From NCBI GenBank assembly GCA_963576475.1, contig OY754970.1, positions 31,029,780-31,093,779 on the forward strand: a DNA stretch of 64,000 nucleotides, read 5' to 3'. The stretch is from Molanna angustata (Eukaryota > Arthropoda > Insecta > Trichoptera > Molannidae). Positions 12,611-56,400 of the stretch are shown piece by piece. A program made the position numbers and the translations under genes. Below the pieces are notes generated by a model. The model worked only from the letters and a program-made list of their open reading frames with translations, did not search any database and was not told the DNA's origin. Each line of letters starts with the position of its first letter. The first letter of the stretch is position 1.

Positions 12611-13081
12611 AAACTTAAAATATATTACATGATTATCTTAAATTGCTTTTTTTGAAACATGAAGTTATTTGGAGTTATTATTTTATAAATTATTGGTTGA
12701 ATTCCTCTACAATTTAAAATATTTGAGATTTGTTTGTTTATACAAATTTATTTATCGGTGTTGATAGTAGTTTCGTCATTCGAGGAAATATTTAGTCTTG
12801 ATAAACAATAAACGTAAAAATAATCATGGTGCATTATTATGTTTAAATTTAATATAACTTTTGAATACTTAGGTACATCAAATTAGTACGAAATTAACCT
12901 CCTGGTGACAGACCTCAAAAGTTTTAGCATAATAATTTTCGTATGTTTTTCCAACTTTTTAATGGTCAATTCGAATATTTCGCCATTTTACCGCTATGCA
13001 TTTGTAGCGATTGATGATGAAACTCATGTTTATTTTGAACAATCTTTGATAATATCTTCATCTTTCACGTACCTACATAAT
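12611..13081. other. AT-rich non-coding stretch
   Basis: No gene recognised. A hydrophobic open frame near 12905 begins at a GTG codon and lacks splice context, so it was not called as the missing IA-2 signal-peptide exon. Confidence 0.4.
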
Positions 13082-14080
13082 CCAACTGTTGATTTGTTCA
13101 GGAGAACTTTGTTCTCTTAACATATCGACAATGTTTCAAGCCAGTATACGCAAGAATTGTATGCAGAGGTCAACTTTTTTCACGGCTTTTCCAACTTTGA
13201 AGTCAAAAAACACCAACTTAGAGGCTTCGCCGCATATATGTTCCATACACGGATTTACTCAGAATTCGGAGTAGAACATTTCGTGTGTCTGTGTGTGTGT
13301 CTGTGTGTCCGTCCCCCCCTTATAACTTTTGATCCGCTCAATTTACAGAGCCTAAAATTTCAGAATATATAAACAGTTACAGGCCTACAAAACTTTTATA
13401 TTCGGAATTTTGAATTTTTGTTTCAGTCAGGGGTTATCAACTTTTGAATTTTTATTTTATTTTTCCATATATCTCAGAAACCATAAAAGCTAGAACGCTG
13501 AAAATTGGTACAAACATAGACAAATACAAAATCTCAAATCAGTTTTTTCAAAAAAATTCCAGGGTTTCTCAAACATTTTTTATTAAGAAAAGTATTTTTT
13601 TTATGATAAATTTATGAGTTTAACTGCCTATATTTCCAAAACTTTTACAATTATCGAAAAAAGCCGAAACACCCCAACTAGATAATTTAATTTTCTATAA
13701 AAAATATTCAAATTGTAGCAGAAGATCTCAATTTTTTTTTAACCTTTTTTTTAAAAATTGAATTTAGTGACGACATCGCTTCATACATTTTGTATGGCAG
13801 TCGCCTATACACAATATGTAAGAAGGCTTAATAGTTTGATACTTCATCTCCAAACATACATACATACCATCATGCTATTTTCATATTCTGGGCAGGAAAA
13901 AAGGATCTTCCTCCATACTATCCTATCTTGACATACATACCTACATATGTTGTATAGAAAACAAAATATCTGAAAATATTCAATAATTTGTATTTATGGG
14001 TTTATAGTTTGGTACATATTCTTCAACTATACATACTATCGCTATCGACAGTTGGATCTCATGTGTTACATGCAACTAGT
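13082..14080 (-). mobile_element. Helentron-like non-autonomous element (HINE), copy 1, minus strand
   Basis: About 1 kb, with three other copies in the window (37976, 41217, 62099). Read on its own strand it starts 'actagttgcatgtaacacat', carries 'ccaactgtcgatagc' some 25 bp in, and ends '..tcgacagttgg'. The terminal inverted repeat is therefore asymmetric: internal at the 5' end, terminal at the 3' end. It also contains a (CA)n-like tract and a 'ggtgtttcggc' block. No flanking target duplication is visible. These traits fit Helitron2/Helentron non-autonomous relatives; the class is inferred. Confidence 0.7.
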
Positions 14081-14513
14081 TTAATAAATTACGATGAGAC
14101 AAAATTTTCACATTGGGGCTATAAAGACTGTATACATTCAGGAGTGTAAAATACAGGGTTTTTCGATAGCGTACCTATATTATGACATTGTAATAGTACA
14201 TAAGTTTATTACTCTATATTTCTATATAATATATAGAATCTTTTTGAAACACCCATTCATTGCATTAAGTAGGTAAACTCAAACAAAAAATAATCTGATA
14301 ATAAGAGTAACTGATTACGCAAGAAAACGATTTTATTTAATTTATTTTCGAAACTTAAGGCATCCGCGTTTTTATAAAAATCGATATTTCATTTCATTTA
14401 TTTAGATTGATATCAAAGAAAAAGAATCGATATTTCAAATGATGAATATCGATTTTTACTCTTATTTTTTGATGTCATTCAAACATAATTAATTGTTTTT
14501 TTTCTGTTTTCAG

Positions 14514-43726
<29,213 letters not shown>

Positions 43727-46700
43727 ATAAGGAACATGGTTATATATCAACCATCTTTACTACACAAAAACAACATCTATGTGTGTTATATATAAATATA
43801 TATACCGAAAGATCCAACAACGGGAAACACCCCCCATATAGGTTTACTCAAAAAATAATATTAATTATACTAAAAATATTAAACAGTAATTTATAAAAGT
43901 ACCTAATTCTTCACAGATTCGACTTATTGTGACAGAACTTTTTCGCTGAGTCTACTTGGAATTAGGAAGATTTAAAAGAAACTGAGATGGGTAGTGGCAG
44001 AACGGATAGTGCGCTGGGTTAGTAATTCAGTTGACGCGGGATTGAATCCTGACACGGCCGATTTCGTTCACCTATAGCCCAAGCATTTATGCTTAGTTTA
44101 GAGAATTTATGAGGATGTATATGTACTTGATACAAGGACATATACATTATTTAAAAATAAAACTACATTTGTAAGACTAATCAAACAATAGTAGAGTAGT
44201 TTTGGTGAAAATGTTCAGTCATTATAAATTGAATCAACAGGGTACTTTTTTCTATTTCATTTGATATTTTTAACTGGATTTTCGCTCTATTGATACAAAA
44301 AGTATAGAATTATTAATTGAATCATTAACCTCAACACAAAATATTATTTTTTTATATCTCAATATTTGTTTCTATCAAACATACAAATGATTAACATGTA
44401 GTATTTAGTATTAGAAGAATTAATTTAACTGTAAATAAAAATGCACACATGAAATTGTAAGAAGTAAAAATGACATATAAATGTAATACTTACATAATAA
44501 TAAAAAAGTTTAAAAAAATATATATTTCTTGTTACTGGAGACTTATAGGTAGTACCAAGTAAAAGTATTCAGTTTATAACATCTAACCGAATCTTTTTGC
44601 TTCTAGAAAATATTACATTATTTTGCTAAATTGCAATTTTTTAATTATGAAATTTAGCCCAAAAAAAATTTTATACAATGTTATTACCGTCAAAACATAT
44701 TGGTGAAACTATACCTACTTTGAATTAATTTAAACATTTACATAAGACAAAAGGCAATAAAATGAAATTTGTTTTAGTCTGTTATAACCAAAGATTGCCA
44801 TAAAATATACTAGATGGAGTACTCCATGCAATGAATGAGTCATGGTAATATTGCGCGTTTGATTTCTTAGTTGGCAACATATTGCAGTTTTCCATACATT
44901 TCAACACTTCCTAGATAACATTTCTCTAAATCTTAGTAAAAAAAAGTGTTTTTTTGACAAATAAATCCGAAAACAATACACATTAGTCGTTATTCTCTAT
45001 AGAAAAACAATGTTTTCTGCCCACCTTGTTGTCAAAAGTCCCGCGGAAAATATCCTCACATCGATTCATATAAAATTTTCTATTTGTTAGTATATTATAT
45101 GAAAATCTATGGTTATAACTAGTTATAAATAATATTATGATTTGAGTGCTATGTGGGAATTATGGACCTATGCTAAATCTCCCATCAGGGAGAATAATAA
45201 GGACACGGTACTATGCGACTATAAAAATTATAATTGTAGAAAAAAAAAAACATCATAATCTTACCCATTCAGTAGATTATGAGTATGTCAAGAACATGTT
45301 GTTTGAGTGTGAATTGAATTTCATTATAAAATCCACAGGTTTACATATTGAACTTTGCATGTGGCATTAAATGTTTTTGAGAGTGTCGGAGCATGTTTAA
45401 TATTGAAGGTATATTTTATGAAAAGGTTTTACTAACTTGATGTAAATAGATTTTGAATAATTGACGACAGTCAAAGTGAAGAGAGAGAAATTTATCCAAC
45501 TGCATTCACACCACGGTTGGATGATGATATTGTGTTAAAAAGTATAATGTTATTTTTTTTTTGCAAAGGAATTAAGTAATTCAATGCTAACAATTTTTTC
45601 AAGTCAATGTACTGTCAATATTTGGACATTACACAGACAGTGAATTATTGTTTTTTTTATCTATTTTTCATAAATAATATGACAATTTGCTTATCCAGCT
45701 TTGGTGTGAGTGCAGAGCTAACTTGTACGAAGTGGCAGCTATTAATGTATACATAAGCATACTATATACATATGATGAATTATTTTAGTGTCGCATGCAA
45801 AAAGCTGACGCTTAAATTATAATATTTATTTTCAGCCTATTTGTTTTGCATTTGTGATAATTTAAAAAAAATGTTATAATATGATTGTCGTTTTATGATA
45901 TAATTAAAGTGTACTGTTTTACTTTCAAAATGAGAGATTATTTATTATAATATGTAGTTATTTTTATAGAAAGAAGATTTTCACAAACTAAATCCATATC
46001 TCAAATTTTATACAGTTGAAATGTCTCAGAACACAATAGTTTTTTTCTATATATATATTTAAGAAATGGTATTTTTATCTGGTGTATTTTAAAACACAAG
46101 GCCTTGGAGTACAATATGAAACTTATCAAACGTTGCCAAGATGGTCTAAGGACGTAAAAAAATATTGCAGGTTTATGAAAATTGAGGTTATCGAAAATGA
46201 AATTTCATATATAATACATATACCTAATTATAATAATTGTGTATTGTGGTCTTGTTTCATTTTGAATGATGCAGGTCAATTGAGCCACTGGCTAAAACTT
46301 AATTATTTTATTGTAAGTTTAAAGTAATATTATATACACTTGAAATTATAATCACAAATTTAATATTTACAAGTTGCATGAAAATATTTATACCTGAATT
46401 AAGATTAAAAATTAAAATGATAATATATTTTTAATGTATTTTTGCGAAAACTATCTTTGCTGCATCCAGCCTCGCAGCAAAGGTGGTCTTCGCCCTTATT
46501 CTTATAGAAATTATTATATTTTTAACACTGTTTCTATATTTTATGTACTTATTAATCTTCACATGATGATCTCGTTGTGAAATAAAATAAATGATTATTT
46601 ATTAAATAATAAATGACTTCCAAAAAAAAAAAAACACATGACACATCTCTATTGTTACCTGTATTCAAAGTTTAATATTTTAATTATGTCAATATAAAAT

Positions 46701-47170
46701 AGTGTATGTTTTTATGAAATATTATATAAAATGTGTCTAAAATCTTATATAATCATATATATTTGATATTTAATGAAACTTGTGTACAAATCACAAAATA
46801 TTTTGGAGAAAACATAATGAACAAACAAAAATGATATCTACTCTCCGTATATGAATGTATTATACATATTATTATTCATAATATAATATAGGTAACATGG
46901 ATTTATTTTACCTTACTCCACACAATACAATGTATTAATATGACAGATTGAATACTGTGTTAATAATATATCTATATCAGCGTTCTTATCGCCAATTAAA
47001 TGTGTATATGTCTAAATGCAGTCAAACTCTATGTCCTATAATATTACTAGTCATACTTACTGTAATTGAATCAAACATAATTATAGGTGAATTGGATTAT
47101 GATCCTATAAATAATATATTTATTGTTAGATTATAGTTATCTGTCAAGATTTATGTTGTATCAAGTATTT
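43727..47170 (+). other. probable IA-2 3' UTR and intergenic DNA
   Basis: AT-rich with several AATAAA hexamers and no coding exon; the true cleavage site cannot be chosen by eye. A family 1 SINE lies at 43989. The small open frames (for example 45146, 46082) have no recognised homology. Confidence 0.4.
43989..44155 (+). mobile_element. tRNA-derived SINE, family 1, copy 5
   Basis: A more diverged copy: 'gtggcagaacggatagtgcg', '..gattgaatcctgacac', then 'agcccaagcatttatgctta' and 'gatgtatatgtacttg'. Confidence 0.75.
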
Positions 47171-47654
47171 TAAATGAATTAATAAATAGATGAAATTCAA
47201 AACATGTCTTTTAATTTTATTTTTATTAGAGTTGGCCACAACCCACTCATTTTATTATACAGCAGGACCCCTGCATCTATTATTATTTAATTTATTGAAT
47301 CTAAATGTGACACACTTATTCGGTTTCAAAAGAAGTAAATTATCTTATAAACAAACATACATACCATCACGGCATATACGAAAATGTGGGGGTAATCAGC
47401 GATAGGTATGCGGGTGTGCATTACCTTATAAAATGATGCACAACACATCCGTGTATACCCACACACCGGTCTAGAATCACCTAAAAGGGCAGTACATTTA
47501 CAATGAGTGGTGAACTTCATTGCTGAATTATGTGAGATGTTATATGTTATATTGCCTGTTATATTTTTGATTACCCGGCTCTTACGGGACACCCGAAAAT
47601 GATAATAATAGATAAGAGTGGAAGCACTATTCTAAGTCGGTGCCTCACTAATTA
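47171..47654. other. intergenic stretch
   Basis: It contains one copy of the 'ttggccacaacccactcatt' core near 47228. No gene recognised. Confidence 0.4.
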
Positions 47655-47770
47655 AGACAAATAATTAAATTCAGACGAGTAGCTGGAAGCAAATGGATGC
47701 AGTCTGCTCAGGATAGGGAGCTGTGGAGGCCAGTGTCCACGAAGAACAAAGAAATAATTTTTTAGGAGTT
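47655..47770 (+). pseudogene. LINE polymerase C-terminal fragment
   Basis: The + strand reads 'RVAGSKWMQSAQDRELWR', a common terminal block of RTE-type polymerases. Only ~30 residues. Confidence 0.5.
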
Positions 47771-47894
47771 CATGACATTGCCATGAACTGTGGAGAAATT
47801 GATACTTCATGATTTATTTAATCTACATTATTGAAATAAAAAATAATGTTTTTATCGCAATATCAAATGTCTGTTACTAAGTAAATATTTTGTT

Positions 47895-48192
47895 ATTTTT
47901 ATTCCATCAGCGTTATGTGTCATATCCGGATGGGACACTATTGTACCAGAGAGCATTTAAAAAAATGGGGATCATTGATAGCAGTCTCTACGAGTTTACG
48001 ATTAGTGATAAGACACTGGATCATTTATTTCTTGAATGCCCCATAAACGATAGGTATCCGTCCTTTTTTACCGACCTCGCAGAGATTGGGGTTCCAATGT
48101 CAACAAATGGGAGGACATTGTTAAGCTACAATTCCAGGCAGGTGAACATTTTGATCAAAAAATTCATCAAAATTAATGATATTAAAATCTAA
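47895..48192 (+). pseudogene. I/Jockey-type ORF2 C-terminal fragment
   Basis: About 95 residues containing 'DKTLDHLFLECPINDRYP' (the His/Cys end of the terminal zinc cluster) and ending 'LIKKFIKINDIKI'. This resembles the continuation past the early stop of the element at 22118. The upstream polymerase is missing and the first Cys pair is lost. Confidence 0.7.
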
Positions 48193-48594
48193 CCCTGTAC
48201 ATAAAATTGAAATTGATTAAATTAAAATAAATATACAAAAATAATTTAGGTTTCTCTCTATTTTGACAATTTCAGAACACTCTTAACGGGTGAAGAGCCA
48301 AAAACAAAAAAAAAAGTAAATATTCATACGTATGTAGGTATCTATATGTTTATAATCAGTGTTTAGTTTTCCTTATGTAAGAGTAACAATAGCATGATAT
48401 TTGGAATAAATAATAAAAAATATTAATTTACAAAAAAAATGATGAAGTGATTTTGTATTAAAAATATGGATTAAAACAACGCCTAAATTTATGCTGTTAG
48501 TAAGTACTATGCAGAGAACTATGTATAATAATTTTATTTAGATGACTCAAGTGGAAGGGACAAGTGAAAATTTTAAATACTATATATTCACACT

Positions 48595-49150
48595 TGATAA
48601 CAATGCATACGAACGTGGGGGTTGTGCCCAACACTAAACTCTTCATATAATTCAATCAAATTTTAAACCACTTTTCATACTCCAATCTTGCCGAAATTTC
48701 AAGCTTCTTGCTGAAGACAATATATAAAAACGAGTGAGTTGTGGCCAACACCAAACTTTTTCCATCAATTATTAGGTATATTCAATTACATTTTTTAACC
48801 ATTTCCCACCTTGCTTAAATTTTATATACACACTTGCTTTCGATGACGATTCGTAAAAACGAGTGGGTTGTGGCCAAAACAAAACACTTTCCAACACTTA
48901 CAAACATTTCCCATAGTCCAACTTTCATTTTTTTATACACACTCACTTCCAATGAAAGTATATAAAAATGAAATGGGTTGTGGTCAACACTAAACTTTTT
49001 CCAACGTTTATATTCAATAATTACATTTTAAACTATTTCCCATAATACAATCTCTCTGATTTTTTACACACAATTGCTTCCGATGAAAGTACTTATGTAA
49101 AAAGCAAATGGGTTGTGGCCAACACTACACTCTTACTATGTTTACATTCA
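48595..49150 (+). repeat. tandem array of ~115-130-bp units, forward orientation
   Basis: About five units, each with 'gggttgtggccaacac.aaac', then 'ttcaat..cattt' and 'cacactygcttycgatgaaag'. The cores are near 48615, 48737, 48864, 48976 and 49109. Opposite-orientation relatives are at 54240-54870. Confidence 0.75.
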
Positions 49151-50159
49151 ATCTAATTTGAAACAAGTTCCCAAGTTCATTTTTTGAGACTAAAGGGACA
49201 AGAAGGACTGAAGGGAAGGGGGACGGGAGTACGTTTTTTCGAGGGTTCCTGAATCCAGGCATACCCGGAAAAATATCAATCCTGATCCCGGGAAATATTA
49301 GTCACGGAATTCCAGACATTCAGGAAAGATAGTAAAAGAAAGATAGTATTTGAGACCTCTTGAAACGAACTCCTTATTTGAAGTTGCTCTACAAAGCTCT
49401 ACTTTCTGAGTCAGGCAATTTTGCTACTAAAATTAGATGTCGACTTCTTTAAGGCGTTAAATGCTTTATTTGCTTAATATTAAGCAAACGATATCCTAGA
49501 TTTACCTATATGTATGTATATTATATTATACCTATATGTATGTTAAAAGCGATGAAAAAAATGTTTATGAATTTTTTTTTATTTGTACGGCCTTTGGTCG
49601 TCCGCGACGATTATTTTATGGATAATAATGCATTTTTTGTAGATTCTCGATTTACAGGAAAAAATCGGGAACTTTTTGTTTTTTATTCCCAGGTCCCGGG
49701 ATCGTAAAAAAACCCGGGAACTGTGAAACCCATGACGGTAGGGACGGAGGGGACTGATTTTTTGAAAACTTTCTTATGTATGTTAATTTTTATTGGATAT
49801 GTTTTACTCATTCTAAATTTATCATTACAAATAAACAGTTCAAAATTACTAATAGGTTTTTAGAGGAGTTAGCTTATTCTCTTTTCTATGCTTCACATTT
49901 ACCTTCTCGAGCAACGCCGGGTAAAAAACTTTGTTTATTCCTACTACACGATTGTATTTTTTTTATTTATCTGTGTCATCTGTGATTTCACTGGATTTGA
50001 CATTTGACAGTGACAGTAAATCGACTTTTTTTATTATACGTAGTGACTGGTTAATTAGTTTTCGGTTTTACGTTGTTTTAGATTTATTTGTTTTCGTCGT
50101 TATATTGTATACGATTATTTAGTACTATATCAGTACATAATTAAAAGTTATATCATAAT
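49151..50159. other. stretch upstream of GLOD4
   Basis: Near 49187-49225 is 'agggacaagaaggactgaag' and 'gggacgggag', the reverse complement of words in the C/T-rich tract at 55257. 'cccgggaa'-rich segments at 49285 and 49690 look like short dispersed repeats. No gene recognised. Confidence 0.4.
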
Positions 50160-50381
50160 TTTTATCGTATTTCAAGAACACCGGTAGGCGTGACGACGGG
50201 GCGTATTGTATGTGGTATTGTATAAATGTTGTAGTCATAGTTGTAGTGTGTATACTTTTGAATCAACTGGTAGATTATCTTTCTCGTCGTCATATTATTG
50301 TTTTATAAAATATTAAAAATCGTATTCATCGTCTAGTTGATTTTAGTTAATCATTGGTGGGCTTCGTTGACGGTTTTCAAC
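50160..50381 (+). promoter_or_regulatory. candidate GLOD4 promoter / 5' UTR
   Basis: Immediately upstream of the GLOD4 ATG, with a GC-richer, CpG-bearing piece 'aggcgtgacgacggggcgta' near 50187. The transcription start was not resolved. Confidence 0.35.
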
Positions 50382-50471
50382 ATGATTCGAGGTCGCATTT
50401 TACATTTTGTCTTCAAAGTCGCAGATAGAACCGAAACAGCGAAATTTTACCGTGATGTTCTTGGAATGAAG
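50382..50471 (+). CDS. GLOD4: GLOD4 exon 1
   Basis: ATG to residue 30: '[13 protein letters not shown]' then '[15 protein letters not shown]'. Donor 'gtgcgt'. The next exon continues 'VLRHEEF'. Confidence 0.96.
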
Positions 50472-53400
50472 GTGCGTCATGTTTATATACATTTCAACAT
50501 CAACAAGTGATTTAAATTAATTATCAAATGATCATACTTAATTATGTGATGTATATTACAAGATAATAAGTCATAATTAATATTTGCATTAACTTTTAAT
50601 ATGATGTGTTATGGTGTCGTAAATTTCTAGTTTATGATGTCATGAACTTATTGATACATGCACTGTACTTTTTATGGATTCACTGTGGTCCAAAGGTTCC
50701 GGGTTCGATTTCCCCGGTGGAGACACAGTAATATTGTAAGTTTCCCGAATATGGTAAATTGTTATTAGGTGCATGTTAAATTTATATTTGACATAGTACC
50801 TGTTAGTTGCCCGAGAAGTAATATAAAATAAATAACTGGCATTTTAGCTGTGGAGTAGAGCCATTTGTGCATATACTAAACTAGAAGAAAACATCACACC
50901 CCACATGATTTACTCAAGGCATTTGCTGCAAACTGTATACCTGTACAAATATAATGTCACAATCTTGAGTTAAATGGTGACGTTTTTAACGAACCAATGT
51001 TTTTTATACATATTATTTAGTTAGAAAAGTTCTTTTTTCACTTTAAATAATATTATACTTAAATAATTTTCATAATAAAATTTTTGAAATAGTTTGAAAA
51101 TTTATAAACTTTGAACTTTGTCATCCTAAATCCTCAATTGTTGGGTTAATTAAAAACTCTATTTATACTGCGTTATTTTCTATTCAATTCACATTTATTT
51201 ATATTAAAAAAAAAACTACATCATATATTTCATTAATTTTCAATAAGATTAAGCATAAACAATTGCCATTGTAGCCAAGTTGTTTTTTTTTAAGTTTTGT
51301 TCTTCTTTCTGCCAAAACAATATTATAGGAGGATAGATACCATGATTCGACATTAGCGTATGGCATCTATGCTATATATCTTTTTCTGTCAACAAATTGA
51401 TAGTTATGTTTTTTTACTCTCCACACTATGGAATAGGGGAGAGTCATGATTTCACAATTTTTAAGCGTATTTTTTTACATCAATTTCGCAACGGGTATCA
51501 TGTACAGAGTGCACACTGTGAGTTTGGTCATGATATGTTTGTATGTATGGAGTACGGCGTACGGAAAATCTTTTTTGTGTCCTCTCTACAGCCCAAACTA
51601 TAAGTCCGATCGACTTCATATTAACTTTTAATTTGGTTTCAACTATTTATACAACACCAAGAATCTTCATAAAATTGTATTCAAACTTGGTGAATGTTAA
51701 AAGAAAAATATTCAACGGTTTGAAAAATTATATTTTTTTAATGGATTTTTGTATGAAACTTATATATAACAAGAGAATTTTTTTATGTTTGGCAATGTTC
51801 AGTTCTTTGATTTCATATTGATGTAAGAATATTAATAGCTTGAACTTAGAACTGGTTAGCTTTTCATAGATCTCATAAAATTTCTTCATATGATATCACG
51901 TGTCAAAATTTTCAAAATGCTCTAACACTCTTTAAAACAAAATTTTATCTGCTTTTAGTAAAATATTTCATACAACATAAGCATTCTTCACCATGCTGCT
52001 TTAATAGTTTGTCTATCTTAATATAAAAATATACTATCGTTAGAAAATTTATATTCCTGGTAGTAAAATTTAGAATGAATAAAAATGTATATAATTAGAT
52101 AAATTTCTTCTGTATGGAAAAGTTCAGTAATTTGATTTCATGTTATAATGTAAAGAGCTTGAACATAGAACTGATTAGCTTTCCATAAATAACAAAAAAT
52201 TTCTTCATATGATATCACGTGTCAAAATTTTCAAAATGCTATAACGCTCTTTAAAACAAAATTTATCTGCTTTTATTAAAATATTTCATACAACATAACA
52301 TTCTTCACCATACTGCCATAATAGTTTGTCTATCTTAACCTAAAAATATACTATCGTTAGAAAATTTATATTCCTGGTAGTGAAATTTAGAATGAATAAA
52401 ATATTTCATACAACATAAGCATATTTTACCATATTGAGATTGTCAACATTTCAAGAAGAAAAAATGAACGCTTACTATTTATTTATTTATTTATTTGAAC
52501 ATAACAGAAAGAAAGCAATAATAACATCATTATAAAAAAAATAAAAAACATTTCATATTAACGTTGGCCTCTCCCACTAGGAATGTCCTGTGTCGGGAGA
52601 AGCAAACTTACATATTTAAATTATACGAACATAAAATCACAAAACAAAAACACTCAAAAACATACAACAAAACATACATATATAACACAAATCATCACAC
52701 ACAGGCTGGTGGCAAACAACCCAATCACCCAACACAGCAGCAACAGACCTATTGCTATGTAGGGTGACCACATAAAAAGTGTGGAGAGTTTAGTGATGGC
52801 CACAACCCACTCATTTTAATTAATCTTTGGCGTATCACCCAACAGTCATGCTGTCTTATTTTAATTTAGCTTTATTTATTGCATTGGCTGTGTAGTTTTT
52901 ACTCAAAGGAATTTGAATTACAATATTTTTTTGATTCTGCGTTTACGGTGGATAATTGTTGTGTATTTTTTACCAAAATGTCCTAAATGAACCTATTTTA
53001 GGTGTTATCTTTCTTAAATATGAAAATTCACGTTTGTCACGAAAAAAAATGTAAAATTGCTAAATTAAATCTGGGGGGCAAGTCTGGTTCGAACGGCGAA
53101 TTCAAAACCCTAGTGATTACCCATATCATGGATATAATTATCGTATGGAGTTTTATGACATCTATAGATATTATAGAAATCCATATAATAATTATATCCA
53201 TGATATGGGTAATCACCAGGGTTTTGATTTCGCTGATTTAACCAGACTTGCCCCCCTGGTTTGTCTCAAATTCGAATAATTCAAGTCCTTAGCAATGAGT
53301 ATGTATAAAAAAGTTCCTTGTCAATTAAAGAAAATATCAATATCTACTTCAGTTTGACAATATTTTCATCAAGATAATCTCATTGAACATACATTTTAAG

Positions 53401-56400
53401 ATTATACAACTCATCAAGTTGATTATATAATAGTCAGTTAACATTGTATTTATACAATAATGATTACAGTATCAGCAATAAAATAAATATATTGTGATGA
53501 TAATTTATAGTAGGTAAACTTATTATATTTTAAATATGCTTTGTCATAACATGTAGCATAAATCTACAACAGTGATAGCATTTTCTCTTATTTTCTACCT
53601 CTCCTCCTTTATTTTATTTAATTACTTCACTCTTTCTTTTCCTCCCTATCATATTTTGTTGAGCTGTTCTTAACAAATATAATTTGATTGTTAGATACTT
53701 TTGTATTTTTTTAAGCTAGTTTATAATCTGTGAAAAAATAATATTGGGTGTACGGATTTTTGTACGGATTTTTATATGCTTCATTTTATATTTATATACA
53801 AATTTTTTTTCTGTAAAACTGTTTTGTTTCCCTGTCAAAATAAAATAAAAATAATATGATTTTTTTATTTTAGAAAGCACTATTTTGTTTTTAATTATAT
53901 ATAATAAATCAAATCACACTTTTATTTCTACAGTGTTTAAAATCAGATAACACACTTGATGATTATAGAATGGATAAAATTAATTCTGTATTTTTTTTTT
54001 ATCACTTTACGCTTCTCTGGATTGATAGAAATTTATGTCATGAATATGTAATTGTATAAAAACAATTTTTCTTGCAGGTGCAAATGTTGATTATTTCATA
54101 CTAACTTTTATGTCCCGCCGTTGGCCAAGAATGTAAAATTGTGAAGGAATAAGCAATCGTTTTTATAATATTGTCACCCAATTATTTTGCAATATCGGAC
54201 TATGAAAAGTGGTTTGAAATTTGATTGAGTTTAAGCATTGTAAAATGTTCAAGTGATGGCCACAACCCATTCTTTTTTATATATTGCTATAAAGTGTGAA
54301 TGAAGTATAATATACAATTTCTGCACGCATGGACTATGCGAAATGGTTTTAAATATGACTGTTTATCAACGTTGTAAAAATATTGGTTTGGCCACAACCC
54401 CCATTTTTAAATATTATCATCGAAAACAAATTGTAATATGTACCTATTGAAAATTTAGTAATTTTGAATGATGGGATGTGGTTAAAATTTGATTAAACAA
54501 ATATACTGAAAAGATCTAGTGTTGGTCACATCCCATTCGTTTTTATATTTTTTCATCAAGTGTGCATTATATTTTGCACAATTAGACTTAGAGACTTAAA
54601 ATTGACACAAAAGCCTACATTAACGAAGAAGAAGAAGACTTAAACTATAGTAAATAGTTTTTAATTTGAATATAAACGTTGTGAAGAGTTCAGTTATGGC
54701 CACAACCCCCATTATTTAAATATCGTCAACGAAATCAAATATGAAGGTGTTGAAAATTATTCAAAATAGGATGATATAAATGGTTTAAATTTGATTAAAC
54801 AAAAGTATTGAAAAGATTCTAGTGCAGATTACATCGTCGCATCCCACATCCCATTCGTTTTTACATATGTATTTTCATCAAGTGTGCATATCATTAATAA
54901 TATTTCTGCACAATAGACTATTCGACTTAAAACTAACCCAAAAGTCTAAATAAAAAAGAGAAGAATAAGTATAAGACTATAAGAAATAGTTTGTATAAAA
55001 AACTATTCCAATGGTCTACATAAAATAAGAAAAAATACATAAAATAGAAGAATTAGACTATTGGAAATAGATTGTATAAAAACTGACTAAAAGGTCTTCA
55101 TAAAAGAAGAAGAAGATTAATCTATAGGAAAGAGTTTGTATAAAATTCACCCAAGTTCTGCATAAAATAAGAAAACGAAGAAAAAGACTAAAGGAAATAG
55201 TTTGTGTAAAAACTGTAAGGTTTACATAAAATTAAGAAGAAAATGAATTAGACTCCATGAACCGTCGCTTCAGACCCTTCAGAACCTTCCGTCCCTTCAG
55301 TACCTCCCGTCCCTTCAATCCATCATTACGTCCCTTCCAATCAGGCCCTTCAGTACCTCCCGTCCCTTTAGGCCCTTTAGTGCATCCCTTCCCTTCATTA
55401 CATCCCGTCCCTTCAGTCGGTTAAGAAAAGTTTAAATCCAGAAACCATCCTGGAAGAACCGCGAAGAGATGAAAGGACCTTCTTTTCCCAGGATACTCCA
55501 CCTTCAAAGGTAAAATGACTAAATACACGAAGAAGAAGAAGAAAAAAGTTTAAATCCAGATACCTGCGAAGATATGGAAGGAAAATTGGACCTTCTTCTC
55601 CCAGGATAGTCCACCTTCATATATAGGTAAAATGACCAAATGCACGATGAAGAAGAAAAAGAAGTAGAAGAAAAAAGTTTATATCCAAAAACCGTCTTGG
55701 AAGACTTGCGAAGAGTTGGAAGGACAGTTGGACCTTTTTCTCTCAGGATTCTACAACTTCATAGGTAAAATGACCAAAAATATACAAAGAAGAAGAAGAA
55801 AAAAGTTTAAATCCAGAAACCTGCGAAGAGATGGAAGGACAATTGGACCTTCTTCTCCCAGGTTAGTCCACCTTCATAGGTAAAATGACCAAATACACGA
55901 CGAAGAAGAAGAAGAAAGTTTAAATCCAGAAACCTGCGAAGAGATGGAAGGAAAATTGGACATTCTTCTCCCAGGATAGTTCATCTTCATAGGTAAGATG
56001 ACCAAATACACGAAGAAAAAGAAGAAAAAATTTTATATGCAGAACCCGTCCTGGAAGACCTGTGAAGAGATGGAAGGACAGTTGGACCTTCTTCTCCCAG
56101 AATACTCCAACTTCATATGTAAAATAACCAAATACACAATGAAGAAGAAGAAGAAAAAATATTAAATCTAGAAACCTGCGAAGAGATAGAAGGAAAATTG
56201 GACCTACTTCTCCCAGAATAGTCCACCTTCATAGGTAAAATGACCAAATACACGATGAAGAAGAAGAAAAAAGTTTAAATCCACAAACCGTCCTGGAAGA
56301 CCTGCGAAGAGATGGAGGGACAGTCGGACCTTCTTTTCCCAGGATATTCCCCCTTCATAGGTAAAATGACCAAATACACGAAGAAGAAGAAGAATAAGAA